20,393 nt of DNA from a virus: IMG/VR virus record IMGVR_UViG_3300030106_000525, positions 1 to 20,393 of that record, one strand, 5' to 3'. Both the position numbers and the translations under genes were made by a program. Of this stretch, positions 12,664 to 20,393 are shown piece after piece (positions within the stretch are counted from its first letter, which is position 1; each line of letters opens with the position of its first letter). The notes beneath the pieces are model-generated. The model saw only the letters and a program-made list of their open reading frames with translations. It had not been told where the DNA came from and made no database searches.

Positions 12664-13099
12664 CTTCTTCCATACGTTTACATAAACGCTCAGCCCTATT
12701 TGTTACCTGACGATACCATCTCGAATCACGCATCTGATTTGCACTTTCTTGCCAGTTGCCGTCCATGACAGCTTGTATATGCTTACGAAATCTGCTGTAA
12801 CGCGGCAGGCCGAGATTGAACATCATATTCGCTATTATTTGTTTTACGGGCTCTGGCAATTTATCCCAATCATCATAAACTTTTTTGCAATCCATAATCA
12901 CACTTTGTATATCTTGTTCAAAAAGTTCTGTTACTCTTTCCTCAGATATTTTTGCACCTAACTCCAAATCATATTCTGGTTCGTCTTCACGACACAGATG
13001 ACCTATCCCACAAGTCTTTAGCGAGAGATGATCAAGGTAAGTTTCATATTTGACCCCCTCATCAATGATGAGTTGTTCTCTTAATTTTTCTAAGTCCAT
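12653..13099 (-). CDS. T4-type phage lysozyme (glycoside hydrolase 24)
   Basis: A 148-aa endolysin that would cleave the glycan backbone of peptidoglycan at lysis. The T4 lysozyme catalytic triad is in place: Glu14 in IDEGV, Asp23 in TYLDH and Thr29 in KTCGIGHL, with the E-x8-D-x5-T spacing of T4 (Glu11, Asp20, Thr26). The C-terminal lobe has ANMMFNLG and RWYRQVTNRAERL, also typical. No signal-anchor segment precedes it, so export would need a holin, and none is seen in the window. The start ATG overlaps the previous stop (TAATG) with AAGGAAG upstream. It ends the late operon, next to the convergent regulator island. Confidence 0.9.
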   Translation of the reverse strand: MDLEKLREQLIIDEGVKYETYLDHLSLKTCGIGHLCREDEPEYDLELGAKISEERVTELFEQDIQSVIMDCKKVYDDWDKLPEPVKQIIANMMFNLGLPRYSRFRKHIQAVMDGNWQESANQMRDSRWYRQVTNRAERLCKRMEEVSP

Positions 13100-15990
13100 T
13101 AATTTCTTCCTTGTAATTGTTTTGCTAACTCTTGAGTTTTAGGATTTGGATTAAAGGCAGCAGTCGTTGCTAAATTTTGTTGTGGTTGAGTTACATTTAT
13201 ACCACCTATTGAAGAAGATTGAATTGGTGCAGTGACATTAGGAGTTGGTATTAATGTTCTTTTTACCTCTTCAGATGTTTCGCCAATTTGTTCGGCTGCT
13301 GCTTGAGCACCTAATTGTCTTGTTCCAGCCGTTGTTCTTGCAGCTACATTAGCCACTGTTCCTAAAACATTCATAGTTTTTACTAATCTTTGATTAGGTG
13401 TACCTGTTTTAGCAAAGAAATTTAATGCTGTAGGACTTGCAAATAATCTTGCCATACCTTTCATTCTTACATTTGCTGGTAGTTTAGCAATAGGGTGAGC
13501 TGCAAAAGTAGCTGCATATATACTACCTTCTTTACCAACATCTCCTAAAAATGTTAAATCTTTTGCAAATTGCTCTACAACTTTATAGTGATCATCTCCT
13601 ATTATTTTTTTTAAAACACCTGGTCTATATCTGTTCATAGCATCAAGTAAGGCTCTTGATTTTGCAGGTGATGTAAATATATCATCACCAACAGAACGAA
13701 ATAAATCAGTTACCACAGCCTCTCTAATTTTTTCTAATTCTGTAAGATTTCCAGAAAAAAATTTTTGTAAACGACCTACTTCAGAGCTAGTTATATTAGT
13801 TCTTATCATTTCTCTAGCAGCATCTTCTGCTGTTAAAGTACCATCATTAAATTTTTTAACGATAGATATTGAATTAGCCTCTTGAAATTCTTTAGAAGCT
13901 CTAGCTAAATCTTGTAAAGAATCAGTTATACCTTTGTTAGCATTTGCTTTAACTATATTTCGTAAAGCAGCATCATCAATATTTGTGAGGCTAACTTGAC
14001 CAATTGTGTCAGCTAATTTTTGTACCTCATTCCATTGCTTACCAAATAAAACTTTTCCTGTTGTTCCTAAATTATTAATATGATTTCTAAATGCTTTACC
14101 ATTAAACATTTTAGGATTAAACAAATCTAAATTTGTTTTGCCTAACGCATCATTTAAGTATGATCTTGCTAACTGTGATCTCAATTGTTCTTGAGCAGTT
14201 TTATCTACGACTAATCTTCCTTTTTCTACTTTTGTCATAGAATTTAATACAGAATTTAATCTTTTTGGTGAATTTGATTTAATTATTTTATCAAAAAATT
14301 TATCAGTATTAAATGTTCCATCAGTATTATAAGATTGTCTCATATCTCTTATGACACCAAATTTTTCTAAATCATCAAAAGGTTTTTTACCTTCTTTATA
14401 AAAACCTGCAGCTTTATCTCTTAACTCACCAATTCTTTTAAGTTGTTCTTTAATTTGTGGATTATCTTTTATTATGTTTTCTAAACCATCTATACCCTTT
14501 GCACTTGCAGCTAAATGGTCTGCACTTAACAAATTATCAAATTCATCTAACAATCTTGTTAATTGTTTTCTTCCTTCAGAAGATAAATCTGCTGTTCCAT
14601 AGTATAAAGTATCGTTAATTATTTTTCTTTGAGCAGATAATTGAGTAAAAGTAGCTTTGCCTTTTAACGCTTTTACTTTTTTAATAGCTGCAGCTAATTG
14701 AGGTTCTAACAAATCAGGATTACGAGTATTAACAACTCTATCCATAATGTTATCGCTTAAAGAATTTAATTTTCCTGTATTTATAAATCTTACATCACCC
14801 GCAAAAGTTCCAGAGCCTCTTACTAATCCGTCTAAATTTTTTAAAGCATTATCTAATGCTGTATAATTAATGTCAGCACCATCTTGAAAATTTTTAAATG
14901 ATTTAATCATTGAATCAATTGCAAAATCATCAATATCTAAATCACTTTTAACGCCTTTTTCTAAAACATCAACGCTGTCTTTCACTGCTTTTAATGATGA
15001 TTGACGAGCTTTTTCTAAATCATCTGATAATTTTTTATACTTTGGCCCTGCAACATTTGCAAACGATTGACCAGCAGCATCTAAATCTGCTAAATTTTTT
15101 AAAAGTGCTTCTTTTTCTTGTAGTGCTAAATTAGTATTATTAATTATTCTTTGATAGTCTCTAGTTGCACCTTCAGCAAATTTTTGAGAATAAGCTAACG
15201 GAGAAGGTGCACCTAATCTTTCTAAACTTGGTTTAAAACCTCTCCTAACAAGATCAGCACCTCTTGCCGCATCTAATGGATCACCTGATAACCTTTTAGC
15301 ACCAGCACCTATTGCTCCTTTAGCAATTCTAAATGTTCCAAGCGTTACCAAATCAACTGTACCAGCTAAAGCAGCTTCTTTTGCTAAATCTTTTCCTATT
15401 TCTGGTAATGTTTGTTTTTGAACACCAAGTAAAGCCTCTATACCTTCTTCGGCTGCTTGACCAGTTGCCGCACCAGCTGCAGCTCCAGCAGCACTTCCAA
15501 AAACTCCACCAGGTATACCTAATATACCGCCAATAATTGATCCTACTGTTTCAGGAACTACACCTGTCAAATCAGCAAGATCACGAGCAGAAAATCCTTT
15601 TTCTTCTAACACCACATTTTTTTCAGATGGTTTCATTCCAACTTTTGATTGACCGATTGGTGTTAATGCTAATCTGCCTTTTGAGTCTTTTGTATATCCT
15701 TCTTTTCCAACTTTTTTAAGAAGTATGGCTTCTTTCTCTTCCTCTGTTTCTCCAAAAGAAACTAAAGCTCTTAGTCCACCAGTTGCACCAGTTTCATAAT
15801 CAAAGTCTGCATCTTCATCAGCAGTTTTTGATTCTTGTAATAAATCTTCAAAAGAGCTAGTTTTTTGAGTAGTTGGTTGACCAAAAAATTGAGATTTAAT
15901 TTTAGATACTTCTTCTTCAGTAGGCTCATCACCTGCAATTCTTACTTTAACTACTCCGTCATTAGGTGTTCTAACTTGTATAATTCCCAT
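13099..15990 (-). CDS. Putative large internal virion / DNA ejection protein, 963 aa
   Basis: The largest gene here. Its N-terminus (GVVKVRIAGDEPTEEEVSKI, 12-31) is a short beta/alpha motif seen in several phage virion proteins. A Gly/Ala-rich hydrophobic stretch follows at about 143-180 (SIIGGILGIP, then AAGAAAGAA-like repeats), which could insert into or cross a membrane. The remaining 700 residues are mostly helical, Lys- and Leu-rich, with a TLIPTPN-containing flexible C-terminus. This layout, its size and its place after smaller structural genes resemble ejection proteins of podoviruses that leave the capsid with the DNA. No lytic transglycosylase motif was found. Function is inferred from order and composition, not a diagnostic domain. 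Confidence 0.6.
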   Translation of the reverse strand: MGIIQVRTPNDGVVKVRIAGDEPTEEEVSKIKSQFFGQPTTQKTSSFEDLLQESKTADEDADFDYETGATGGLRALVSFGETEEEKEAILLKKVGKEGYTKDSKGRLALTPIGQSKVGMKPSEKNVVLEEKGFSARDLADLTGVVPETVGSIIGGILGIPGGVFGSAAGAAAGAATGQAAEEGIEALLGVQKQTLPEIGKDLAKEAALAGTVDLVTLGTFRIAKGAIGAGAKRLSGDPLDAARGADLVRRGFKPSLERLGAPSPLAYSQKFAEGATRDYQRIINNTNLALQEKEALLKNLADLDAAGQSFANVAGPKYKKLSDDLEKARQSSLKAVKDSVDVLEKGVKSDLDIDDFAIDSMIKSFKNFQDGADINYTALDNALKNLDGLVRGSGTFAGDVRFINTGKLNSLSDNIMDRVVNTRNPDLLEPQLAAAIKKVKALKGKATFTQLSAQRKIINDTLYYGTADLSSEGRKQLTRLLDEFDNLLSADHLAASAKGIDGLENIIKDNPQIKEQLKRIGELRDKAAGFYKEGKKPFDDLEKFGVIRDMRQSYNTDGTFNTDKFFDKIIKSNSPKRLNSVLNSMTKVEKGRLVVDKTAQEQLRSQLARSYLNDALGKTNLDLFNPKMFNGKAFRNHINNLGTTGKVLFGKQWNEVQKLADTIGQVSLTNIDDAALRNIVKANANKGITDSLQDLARASKEFQEANSISIVKKFNDGTLTAEDAAREMIRTNITSSEVGRLQKFFSGNLTELEKIREAVVTDLFRSVGDDIFTSPAKSRALLDAMNRYRPGVLKKIIGDDHYKVVEQFAKDLTFLGDVGKEGSIYAATFAAHPIAKLPANVRMKGMARLFASPTALNFFAKTGTPNQRLVKTMNVLGTVANVAARTTAGTRQLGAQAAAEQIGETSEEVKRTLIPTPNVTAPIQSSSIGGINVTQPQQNLATTAAFNPNPKTQELAKQLQGRN

Positions 15991-15991
15991 A

Positions 15992-17812
15992 TTAACTCAC
16001 AATGTCATAAATGCCGTCATCACCTTTAACAAGACTAGCAGTTGGATCAGCTTTGACTGACTCTCTATTTATATTTACTCCAGCACTTTTTAATTTAGAA
16101 TATGCTTCATTAACATTGTTTCTGCCTTTAGTAATAATGACTTCGTATAATCTGCCAAGTTTTCTAGTTAATTCTGCTTCATCACCTTCAGTGAATGATA
16201 TTTTACCTACAATTTCTCTTACTAATTCTCTATCAGTATCTGATAATGTTTTACCTGATTCACCTAAAATATCTGCTGCATTTTCTGCTTGTAATTTAGT
16301 TAACAAAGTTTGTATTTGTTTTATAGGTGTAGTATCACCACCAACATCAAAACCAAGATTTCTAAATCCTTGAACAACACTTTGACCTAACTGTGAAACA
16401 ACATCAATGTCAGTTCTGTTTAATAAAGATGCCATTTCTTTAAAATCTTTTTCTTGTCTGTTTAAATCTTGTTCCATAGATTGAATTTGACCTATTACAC
16501 TATCAGCATCATCTACAAAGGCAGGTTTAACATTACCACCAGCGTTAGCGTCTGGTAATTGAACATAAAATCCTAAATCTTTGTCAGCTCCACTAAACAA
16601 AGGAATAAATTTAGATGTTTTAGAATATTGATCTTTTACTTCTGGAGCTTTCATCATTTCTTTAGCTACATCTAAATAATCAGATGCTTTTACGATTTCA
16701 AAATTATCATTAAAGTTTTTATTTTGATCTAATTTAGACAATTCAAATTTATTAACCCGAACAAATTCACCTTTGCCTTGAGTAATTGCTTCTGCAATAC
16801 CTAATGGGCCACCCTTTTTACCTTTAGGAACAACATAAAAATTCTCTCTTTTCATCATTTCTTCTTTTTCTAATTTCGCTGTTGCCTCATCTTCTGCAAC
16901 TTTACCTAATGCGTATTCACCAGCTTTAGCTGCGGCAAGTTTAGCTTGTTGTTTAGCTTTTTCAAAGACTGGTAATGCTTTTGATCCAGCCTCACCAACT
17001 GCACTTAACATATTACCTACATTAAAACCTTTACCAGCTTTATTCTGCATAAGTGCTAAACCTAATGCCATGAGTGCACCTGACTTATCAACTTTACCTG
17101 ATGCGTCAATACCTGTTGCTTCAGAAAATTCTTTTTTGTAATCTTCTAAAGTTTTTCTTTTTGTTGGTTGTCCTTCTCTTGCATCTGCCGCAGATTGTAA
17201 AGCAGAACTAAAAAGTTCATCTAATTTATCTTGCTCTGATACTGCTGAAGTTTCACCAGCTTTATCTGTTGTATCTGTTTTAGTTTTAGTTGTATCAGTT
17301 TTGGTATCACCTGTTAATCCAAAAGTTTCATCATCATCCATTGTAAGTTGTGAGTCTTCTGATGGAAATGTTGGTGCAAATTTTGAATCTTTTGGTGCAA
17401 ATTTTGGATCAAATATATCAGGACTAATTATTCCAAAACCCATATCTCCACTAGGGTCTTGTTGTCTTGCTTGTGGAGCTAATTTTAATTGTGATTTTTT
17501 TATGTCTTCTATTTCTTTTCCACTACCTATTGCAGGTAAACCAAGCAACTTATCTAATCCAACAAAAGGTTCTGCTACAAAGTCAAGACCTTCTCCTATC
17601 CCACTTCCAATTCCTTTTGCTATAAATTTAAGTGCTTGTGACCCTATAGTTTCTTCAGGTAATTTTTCTTCAAGATAATCACCAATTGCTGCACTTGCAC
17701 CTTTACCAGGCCCAAGAAATGTAAAACCTGGAAGAAAACCTGTAGGTTCTGCTATTTGTACATCTTTAATATTAGTTGCACCTTTAGGTGGATTAGGTCT
17801 GTTAGTAGCCAT
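15992..17812 (-). CDS. Putative virion structural protein, 606 aa
   Basis: Begins MATNRPNPPKGATNIKDVQI, with a Gly-rich region of about 100 residues, then a low-complexity Thr/Lys/Asp linker near 165-190 and an Ala/Lys-rich helical segment (about 280-320: FEKAKQQAKLAAAKAGEYAL). The C-terminal half is mixed alpha/beta with a predicted long helix around SMEQDLNRQEKDFKEMASLL. No enzymatic motif is visible. Its placement directly upstream (in transcription) of the 963-aa protein, with no gap, suggests an internal virion or tail-tube-associated protein made in similar amounts. The start ATG 17812 follows the previous stop by two bases. Confidence 0.6.
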   Translation of the reverse strand: MATNRPNPPKGATNIKDVQIAEPTGFLPGFTFLGPGKGASAAIGDYLEEKLPEETIGSQALKFIAKGIGSGIGEGLDFVAEPFVGLDKLLGLPAIGSGKEIEDIKKSQLKLAPQARQQDPSGDMGFGIISPDIFDPKFAPKDSKFAPTFPSEDSQLTMDDDETFGLTGDTKTDTTKTKTDTTDKAGETSAVSEQDKLDELFSSALQSAADAREGQPTKRKTLEDYKKEFSEATGIDASGKVDKSGALMALGLALMQNKAGKGFNVGNMLSAVGEAGSKALPVFEKAKQQAKLAAAKAGEYALGKVAEDEATAKLEKEEMMKRENFYVVPKGKKGGPLGIAEAITQGKGEFVRVNKFELSKLDQNKNFNDNFEIVKASDYLDVAKEMMKAPEVKDQYSKTSKFIPLFSGADKDLGFYVQLPDANAGGNVKPAFVDDADSVIGQIQSMEQDLNRQEKDFKEMASLLNRTDIDVVSQLGQSVVQGFRNLGFDVGGDTTPIKQIQTLLTKLQAENAADILGESGKTLSDTDRELVREIVGKISFTEGDEAELTRKLGRLYEVIITKGRNNVNEAYSKLKSAGVNINRESVKADPTASLVKGDDGIYDIVS

Positions 17813-17814
17813 AT

Positions 17815-18873
17815 TTACTGTCCATATGGAGCAACACCCTGTAAGGTTGTATAAGCACCTATACCTGCCAAGAATGGGTTTGTTGCTGGTGTTACTGTAG
17901 ATTGAAACGTACTTGCTATGTCAGAGCTTGGCATCCCTGATAAGAAGCTAGAGCCTAATTGAAGTCTTGTAAATGGCTCCATTATATTTTGCATTTGATT
18001 TTGTCTGTAAGCGTCAAGCATTTGTTGTTGATATGTTCTACCCATTGCACCTAAACTTGAAAGAGAGCCTAAATCAGCACGTCCTAACTCAGATGTCAGT
18101 CTTCCCAAATCTCCAGTAGTGCCAGCGAAACGATTATAAACGTCACCCAAACCTCCAAATTTAGCACCAATATCTCCAAATCTTGTACCTACCTCTCCTA
18201 ATTGACTACCTAAACGACCAGATAGTTCTGTACTTCCAAGAAAGTTTTTCATGGCGTTTTGAAAACCACTTGATCTTAATCCACTTAATGTTCTTGCTTT
18301 TTGATCTGCCGTGTTTCTAGCTAGTTCTGCTTCTAATACAGCACTACGACCACTACCACGACCTGTACCTACACCTTGACCTTTACCTTGCAATCCACTT
18401 AATAACTGTTGTCTTCTTTGACCATAATCTCTATCAATATCTTTTTCTGCTTGTTGTATAACTTGTTCTTGAAACGGATCAAAAAACTTTTGCATACCTG
18501 CAGATGGATCAGCTAATGCACCAATACCTCTTGATATGGCTGAACCTGCCGCACCTAAAGGTGTCATAGCTGTTCCTAATGCTTCTTGTGCAGTTCCTAA
18601 AGAACCTAATCCTTGACCTACTTGATCAGATGCACTTTGTACAAATGGTGCATATGATCCAAACATTTGAGGTGCATATGAAAAAGCCATCTGTTGTAAT
18701 GGGTCTAAACCAGCTAATTTAAAATCAGGTAAATCTATTGGTTTATCAAGAAGACCTGGTGTGGTTTGAGTCGCTCCATCAAACGTACCAAATAAACCTG
18801 ATAAAAGACGTTTTTGTAAACCTTCAAGATAAGGTGGTAAGCGTTTTACCTGTTCAACTGTTTGAACTGCCAT
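17815..18873 (-). CDS. Putative virion protein with glycine heptads, 352 aa
   Basis: Begins MAVQTVEQVKRLPPYLEGLQ and contains a middle Arg/Gln-rich region with YGQRRQQLLSGLQGKGQGVG and GRGSGRSAVLEAELARNTAD, a signature of phage virion proteins that resemble tail or neck components. From about residue 210 to 270 it has heptad-like repeats of LG/FG (for example LGEVGTRFGDIGAKFGGLG). Two earlier stretches (LGSLGTAQEALGTAMTPLG) are similar. These look like a fibrous or amphipathic segment. ATG 18873 overlaps the previous stop (TAATG) with GAGAGG eight bases upstream. Exact role unknown. Confidence 0.6.
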   Translation of the reverse strand: MAVQTVEQVKRLPPYLEGLQKRLLSGLFGTFDGATQTTPGLLDKPIDLPDFKLAGLDPLQQMAFSYAPQMFGSYAPFVQSASDQVGQGLGSLGTAQEALGTAMTPLGAAGSAISRGIGALADPSAGMQKFFDPFQEQVIQQAEKDIDRDYGQRRQQLLSGLQGKGQGVGTGRGSGRSAVLEAELARNTADQKARTLSGLRSSGFQNAMKNFLGSTELSGRLGSQLGEVGTRFGDIGAKFGGLGDVYNRFAGTTGDLGRLTSELGRADLGSLSSLGAMGRTYQQQMLDAYRQNQMQNIMEPFTRLQLGSSFLSGMPSSDIASTFQSTVTPATNPFLAGIGAYTTLQGVAPYGQ

Positions 18874-19655
18874 TATGCCATCCTCTCCAACTTATTCATC
18901 ATATCATAGGCTTTTTGTATACCTAATCTTTGATTGCCATTACCTAAACCTTTTACTGCATCTTTTGTCAATACAAACTCACCAGCTGTCAACATAGCTG
19001 GTACATCATCTTTTGTTCCTGAACCCTCTGATGGGTCTATGCCACCATCACGTCTAGGAAATTGCATCTCACCACCTTGAGCTTTGCCTACTATTGGTAA
19101 ACCACCTACTTGTCCACCTGGCCCACCTCCACCAAAAGGTCTTTGTTCAAAGCCATAAGGTGATTTCTCTTCTTCATCTCCTGATGCTAACAATTGTGCT
19201 AATAATCCCGCAGCCAAACCTTCTCCTAATTGTGTATTTAAAACTTTACCTAAAAGAGAGTCTTCCATCCCTAATGTTTGCAAAAGTTCACCAGAATATG
19301 TTTTTGGTGTAAAGGCTGGTTGTACGTTTGTTTTTTGTGTGTCGGTTGTTTGTGTTTGAGTAGGTTCTGTTCCTTTGTTTAATCTACCCTCTTGTCCACC
19401 ATATAACAGACTAAGCATGGGGTCTGTTCCTTTATTTAACCTACCCTCTTGACCTTTATACAAAGCACTAAGACCAGATGGTAATCCTAATTTATCAAGA
19501 AGAGCACCTTTTAAAAAGTTCTGTGGCTTTTCACCACCTAAAGCACCTGATAGTAAACTCATTACGGCAGGACTGCCTAACCCTTTACCCATGCCTGGTG
19601 CTATTGCATTTATGGCTATCGGAGCTAGTTTCTTTAATATGTTACCTAAATTCAT
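18873..19655 (-). CDS. Putative virion protein with tape-measure-like C-terminal motif, 260 aa
   Basis: The N-terminus is hydrophobic and Ala/Gly/Leu-rich (LAPIAINAIAPGMGKGLG). A 19-residue tandem repeat follows (61-79 and 80-98, GQEGRLNKGT core), then a Thr/Gln linker. The C-terminus contains RRDGGIDPSEGSGTKDDVPA and MLTAGEFVLTKDAVKGLGNG, the PAMLxxGEFVxxxxAVxxxG pattern often found at the ends of phage tape-measure and related proteins. The protein is far too short for a tape measure of a long tail. The ATG at 19655 has AGGA seven bases upstream. Likely a minor virion component; the motif itself is of unknown function. Confidence 0.6.
   Translation of the reverse strand: MNLGNILKKLAPIAINAIAPGMGKGLGSPAVMSLLSGALGGEKPQNFLKGALLDKLGLPSGLSALYKGQEGRLNKGTDPMLSLLYGGQEGRLNKGTEPTQTQTTDTQKTNVQPAFTPKTYSGELLQTLGMEDSLLGKVLNTQLGEGLAAGLLAQLLASGDEEEKSPYGFEQRPFGGGGPGGQVGGLPIVGKAQGGEMQFPRRDGGIDPSEGSGTKDDVPAMLTAGEFVLTKDAVKGLGNGNQRLGIQKAYDMMNKLERMA
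19362..19475. repeat. Two tandem 57-bp (19-aa) repeats
   Basis: Units 19419-19475 and 19362-19418 encode residues 61-79 and 80-98 of the 260-aa protein; both contain GQEGRLNKGT and end in an acidic residue plus Pro. DNA similarity remains high, suggesting a recent in-frame duplication. Confidence 0.75.
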
Positions 19656-19664
19656 GCTCTTATC

Positions 19665-19988
19665 CTAACTTATTTCTAAATAACTTACAACCAAATGTAA
19701 ACGATTAGCTGTAGCCGCTGTCGCTTTTAATATTTCAGAGTCTTGTAACACTAATGGTTGTGTCAACAATTCAACTGTTGTATTTGCACTAACAGCCTTT
19801 ACTTTAAACAAACTAAACACTGCACTATCTGTATCTGTTATAGTTAATGTAATTGTATCAGCATTTCCACTATCTTCTGATACAAGCATTGATTTTATAA
19901 TATTTGTAGAGCCAACAGGTGTTGTCAACACAGTTGTTGCATTTGTTGTTGTTAAATCTACCTTTGCATTTTTGTATGTATTAGCCAT
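19665..19988 (-). CDS. Putative small virion protein, 107 aa
   Basis: Begins MANTYKNAKVDLTTTNATTV and is a beta-rich, Thr/Ser/Val-rich protein with DTITLTITDTDSAVFSLFKV in the middle, matching the composition of small head-tail or capsid-decorating proteins. The start is placed at ATG 19988, which overlaps the preceding stop (TAATG) and has AGGATA before it; a GTG-type start 15 bases upstream is unlikely because it lies inside the preceding gene. It is followed by a TAG and the 260-aa gene ten bases later. I do not recognise the family, so the role is inferred from its place among structural genes. Confidence 0.6.
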   Translation of the reverse strand: MANTYKNAKVDLTTTNATTVLTTPVGSTNIIKSMLVSEDSGNADTITLTITDTDSAVFSLFKVKAVSANTTVELLTQPLVLQDSEILKATAATANRLHLVVSYLEIS

Positions 19989-20146
19989 TATCCTGTAAAC
20001 CAACCAAATGCTTGTGCATCATCTTCAACTGTGCTTGTTGTCTGTTGAGATATAAACAATTCTAACGCTCTTATCAAATCTTCTACATACTGTCTATCAA
20101 TTTGTTCGGGTGGCTCTGGTAATCTAGGAGGTATAACAACTGACAT
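19988..20146 (-). CDS. Small 52-aa ORF in virion operon
   Basis: Encodes MSVVIPPRLPEPPEQIDRQY and continues for 32 residues, with a short Pro-rich N-terminus, a helix VEDLIRALELFISQQ, and the end AFGWFTG. The start overlaps the previous stop (TAATG) with GGGAG six bases upstream, and its own stop overlaps the next gene in the same way, so it is well supported by context. Small Pro-rich proteins with one helix occur between structural genes of many podovirus-like phages; function unknown. One of the CCGAACAAAT motifs lies within it (codons for Glu-Gln-Ile). Confidence 0.65.
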   Translation of the reverse strand: MSVVIPPRLPEPPEQIDRQYVEDLIRALELFISQQTTSTVEDDAQAFGWFTG

Positions 20147-20393
20147 TATCTTCTCCCATCTGGTCTAATGTTGACTCTAGGTGTACCAAGTTTCCATTTC
20201 ATGCCTGTTGCACTTGAGTCTACACGCAAAGCAAATGAACGTCCTCTTGCCCGTAAATTTATTTGATTGGTAAATAATTCTACAGGTGATGTAGCAGTTC
20301 TTGTTGCAGTGCCACTAGATGTGTTGCCATAGTCCTCACCAGGCTCATTTCTTGCTTTGATTGTAAAGTTAGCCGCAGGTGTGCTTTGATTAA
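20146..20393 (-). CDS. Virion protein, C-terminal part only
   Basis: The last 81 residues of a larger protein extending past the right edge. The visible end includes FTIKARNEPGEDYGNTSS, NQINLRARGRSFALRVDS and GTPRVNIRPDGRR at the stop. The RARGR...LRV...G..W.LG..R..IRPDGRR pattern is one I have seen at the end of a large structural protein in marine podovirus-like phages, though I cannot name it. The stop overlaps the next start (TAATG). Confidence 0.65.
   Translation of the reverse strand, partial: NQSTPAANFTIKARNEPGEDYGNTSSGTATRTATSPVELFTNQINLRARGRSFALRVDSSATGMKWKLGTPRVNIRPDGRR

Noticed and set aside
15333-15719. Leu-rich plus-strand ORFs opposite the 963-aa virion protein that resemble membrane proteins
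   Set aside because: Leucine richness is a by-product of reading Lys/Glu/Ala-rich coding DNA backwards; no start signals are present.

Overview
The window looks like part of the genome of a tailed bacteriophage with an AT-rich genome. By gene content (Sak4-like ATPase, DUF1064 nuclease, Cas4-like nuclease, PAPS-reductase-like protein and SF2 helicase, next to glycine/alanine-rich virion proteins) it resembles phages recovered from marine metagenomes. A SAR11-type or similar marine host and a podovirus-like particle are inferences. No terminase, portal, capsid, RNA polymerase, integrase or tRNA gene lies in the window. Coding is very dense. Nearly all genes read right to left (minus strand) with TAATG, ATGA or GTGA junctions, and no gap exceeds 110 bases.

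Right part (about 12.65-20.39 kb, minus strand) is a late virion and lysis operon. In transcription order it holds the end of a virion protein, a 52-aa ORF, a 107-aa structural-type protein, a 260-aa protein with a tape-measure-like C-terminal motif, a 352-aa protein with glycine heptads, 606-aa and 963-aa probable internal virion (ejection) proteins, and a T4-type lysozyme.

Centre (12.29-12.66 kb) holds the only plus-strand genes: a 63-aa ribbon-helix-helix regulator and a coupled 60-aa protein. They are convergent with the lysozyme and divergent from a DUF1064 nuclease gene. Just left of the DUF1064 gene is a consensus-like promoter (TTGACA, 17-base spacer, CATATT) whose spacer holds a perfect 17-bp palindrome. 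This looks like the control point between the late and replication operons.

Left part (0-11.84 kb, minus strand) is a replication, recombination and DNA-modification operon. In order it holds a coiled-coil protein, a Sak4/RecA-like ATPase, an ssDNA-binding-type protein, a leader with two hairpins, a 386-aa unknown, a SleB-type cell-wall hydrolase, a small CxxC protein, a 39-aa ORF that repeats the hydrolase tail, an SF2 helicase, a cytosine-5 methyltransferase split into two polypeptides, a small protein, a Cas4-like nuclease, a PP-loop (PAPS-reductase-like) protein and a TOPRIM primase-helicase. Small unknown genes with their own promoter follow.

The observations most worth a second look are: (i) a 10-mer, CCGAACAAAT, occurring seven times in both orientations and three reading frames, within a broader CCGAAC enrichment concentrated in the first 8 kb; (ii) the split methyltransferase, whose catalytic half ends in a clamp-binding-like QISLF and whose other half carries five W/FPTP repeats; (iii) the duplicated hydrolase tail; (iv) the palindrome-bearing promoter beside the regulator island.
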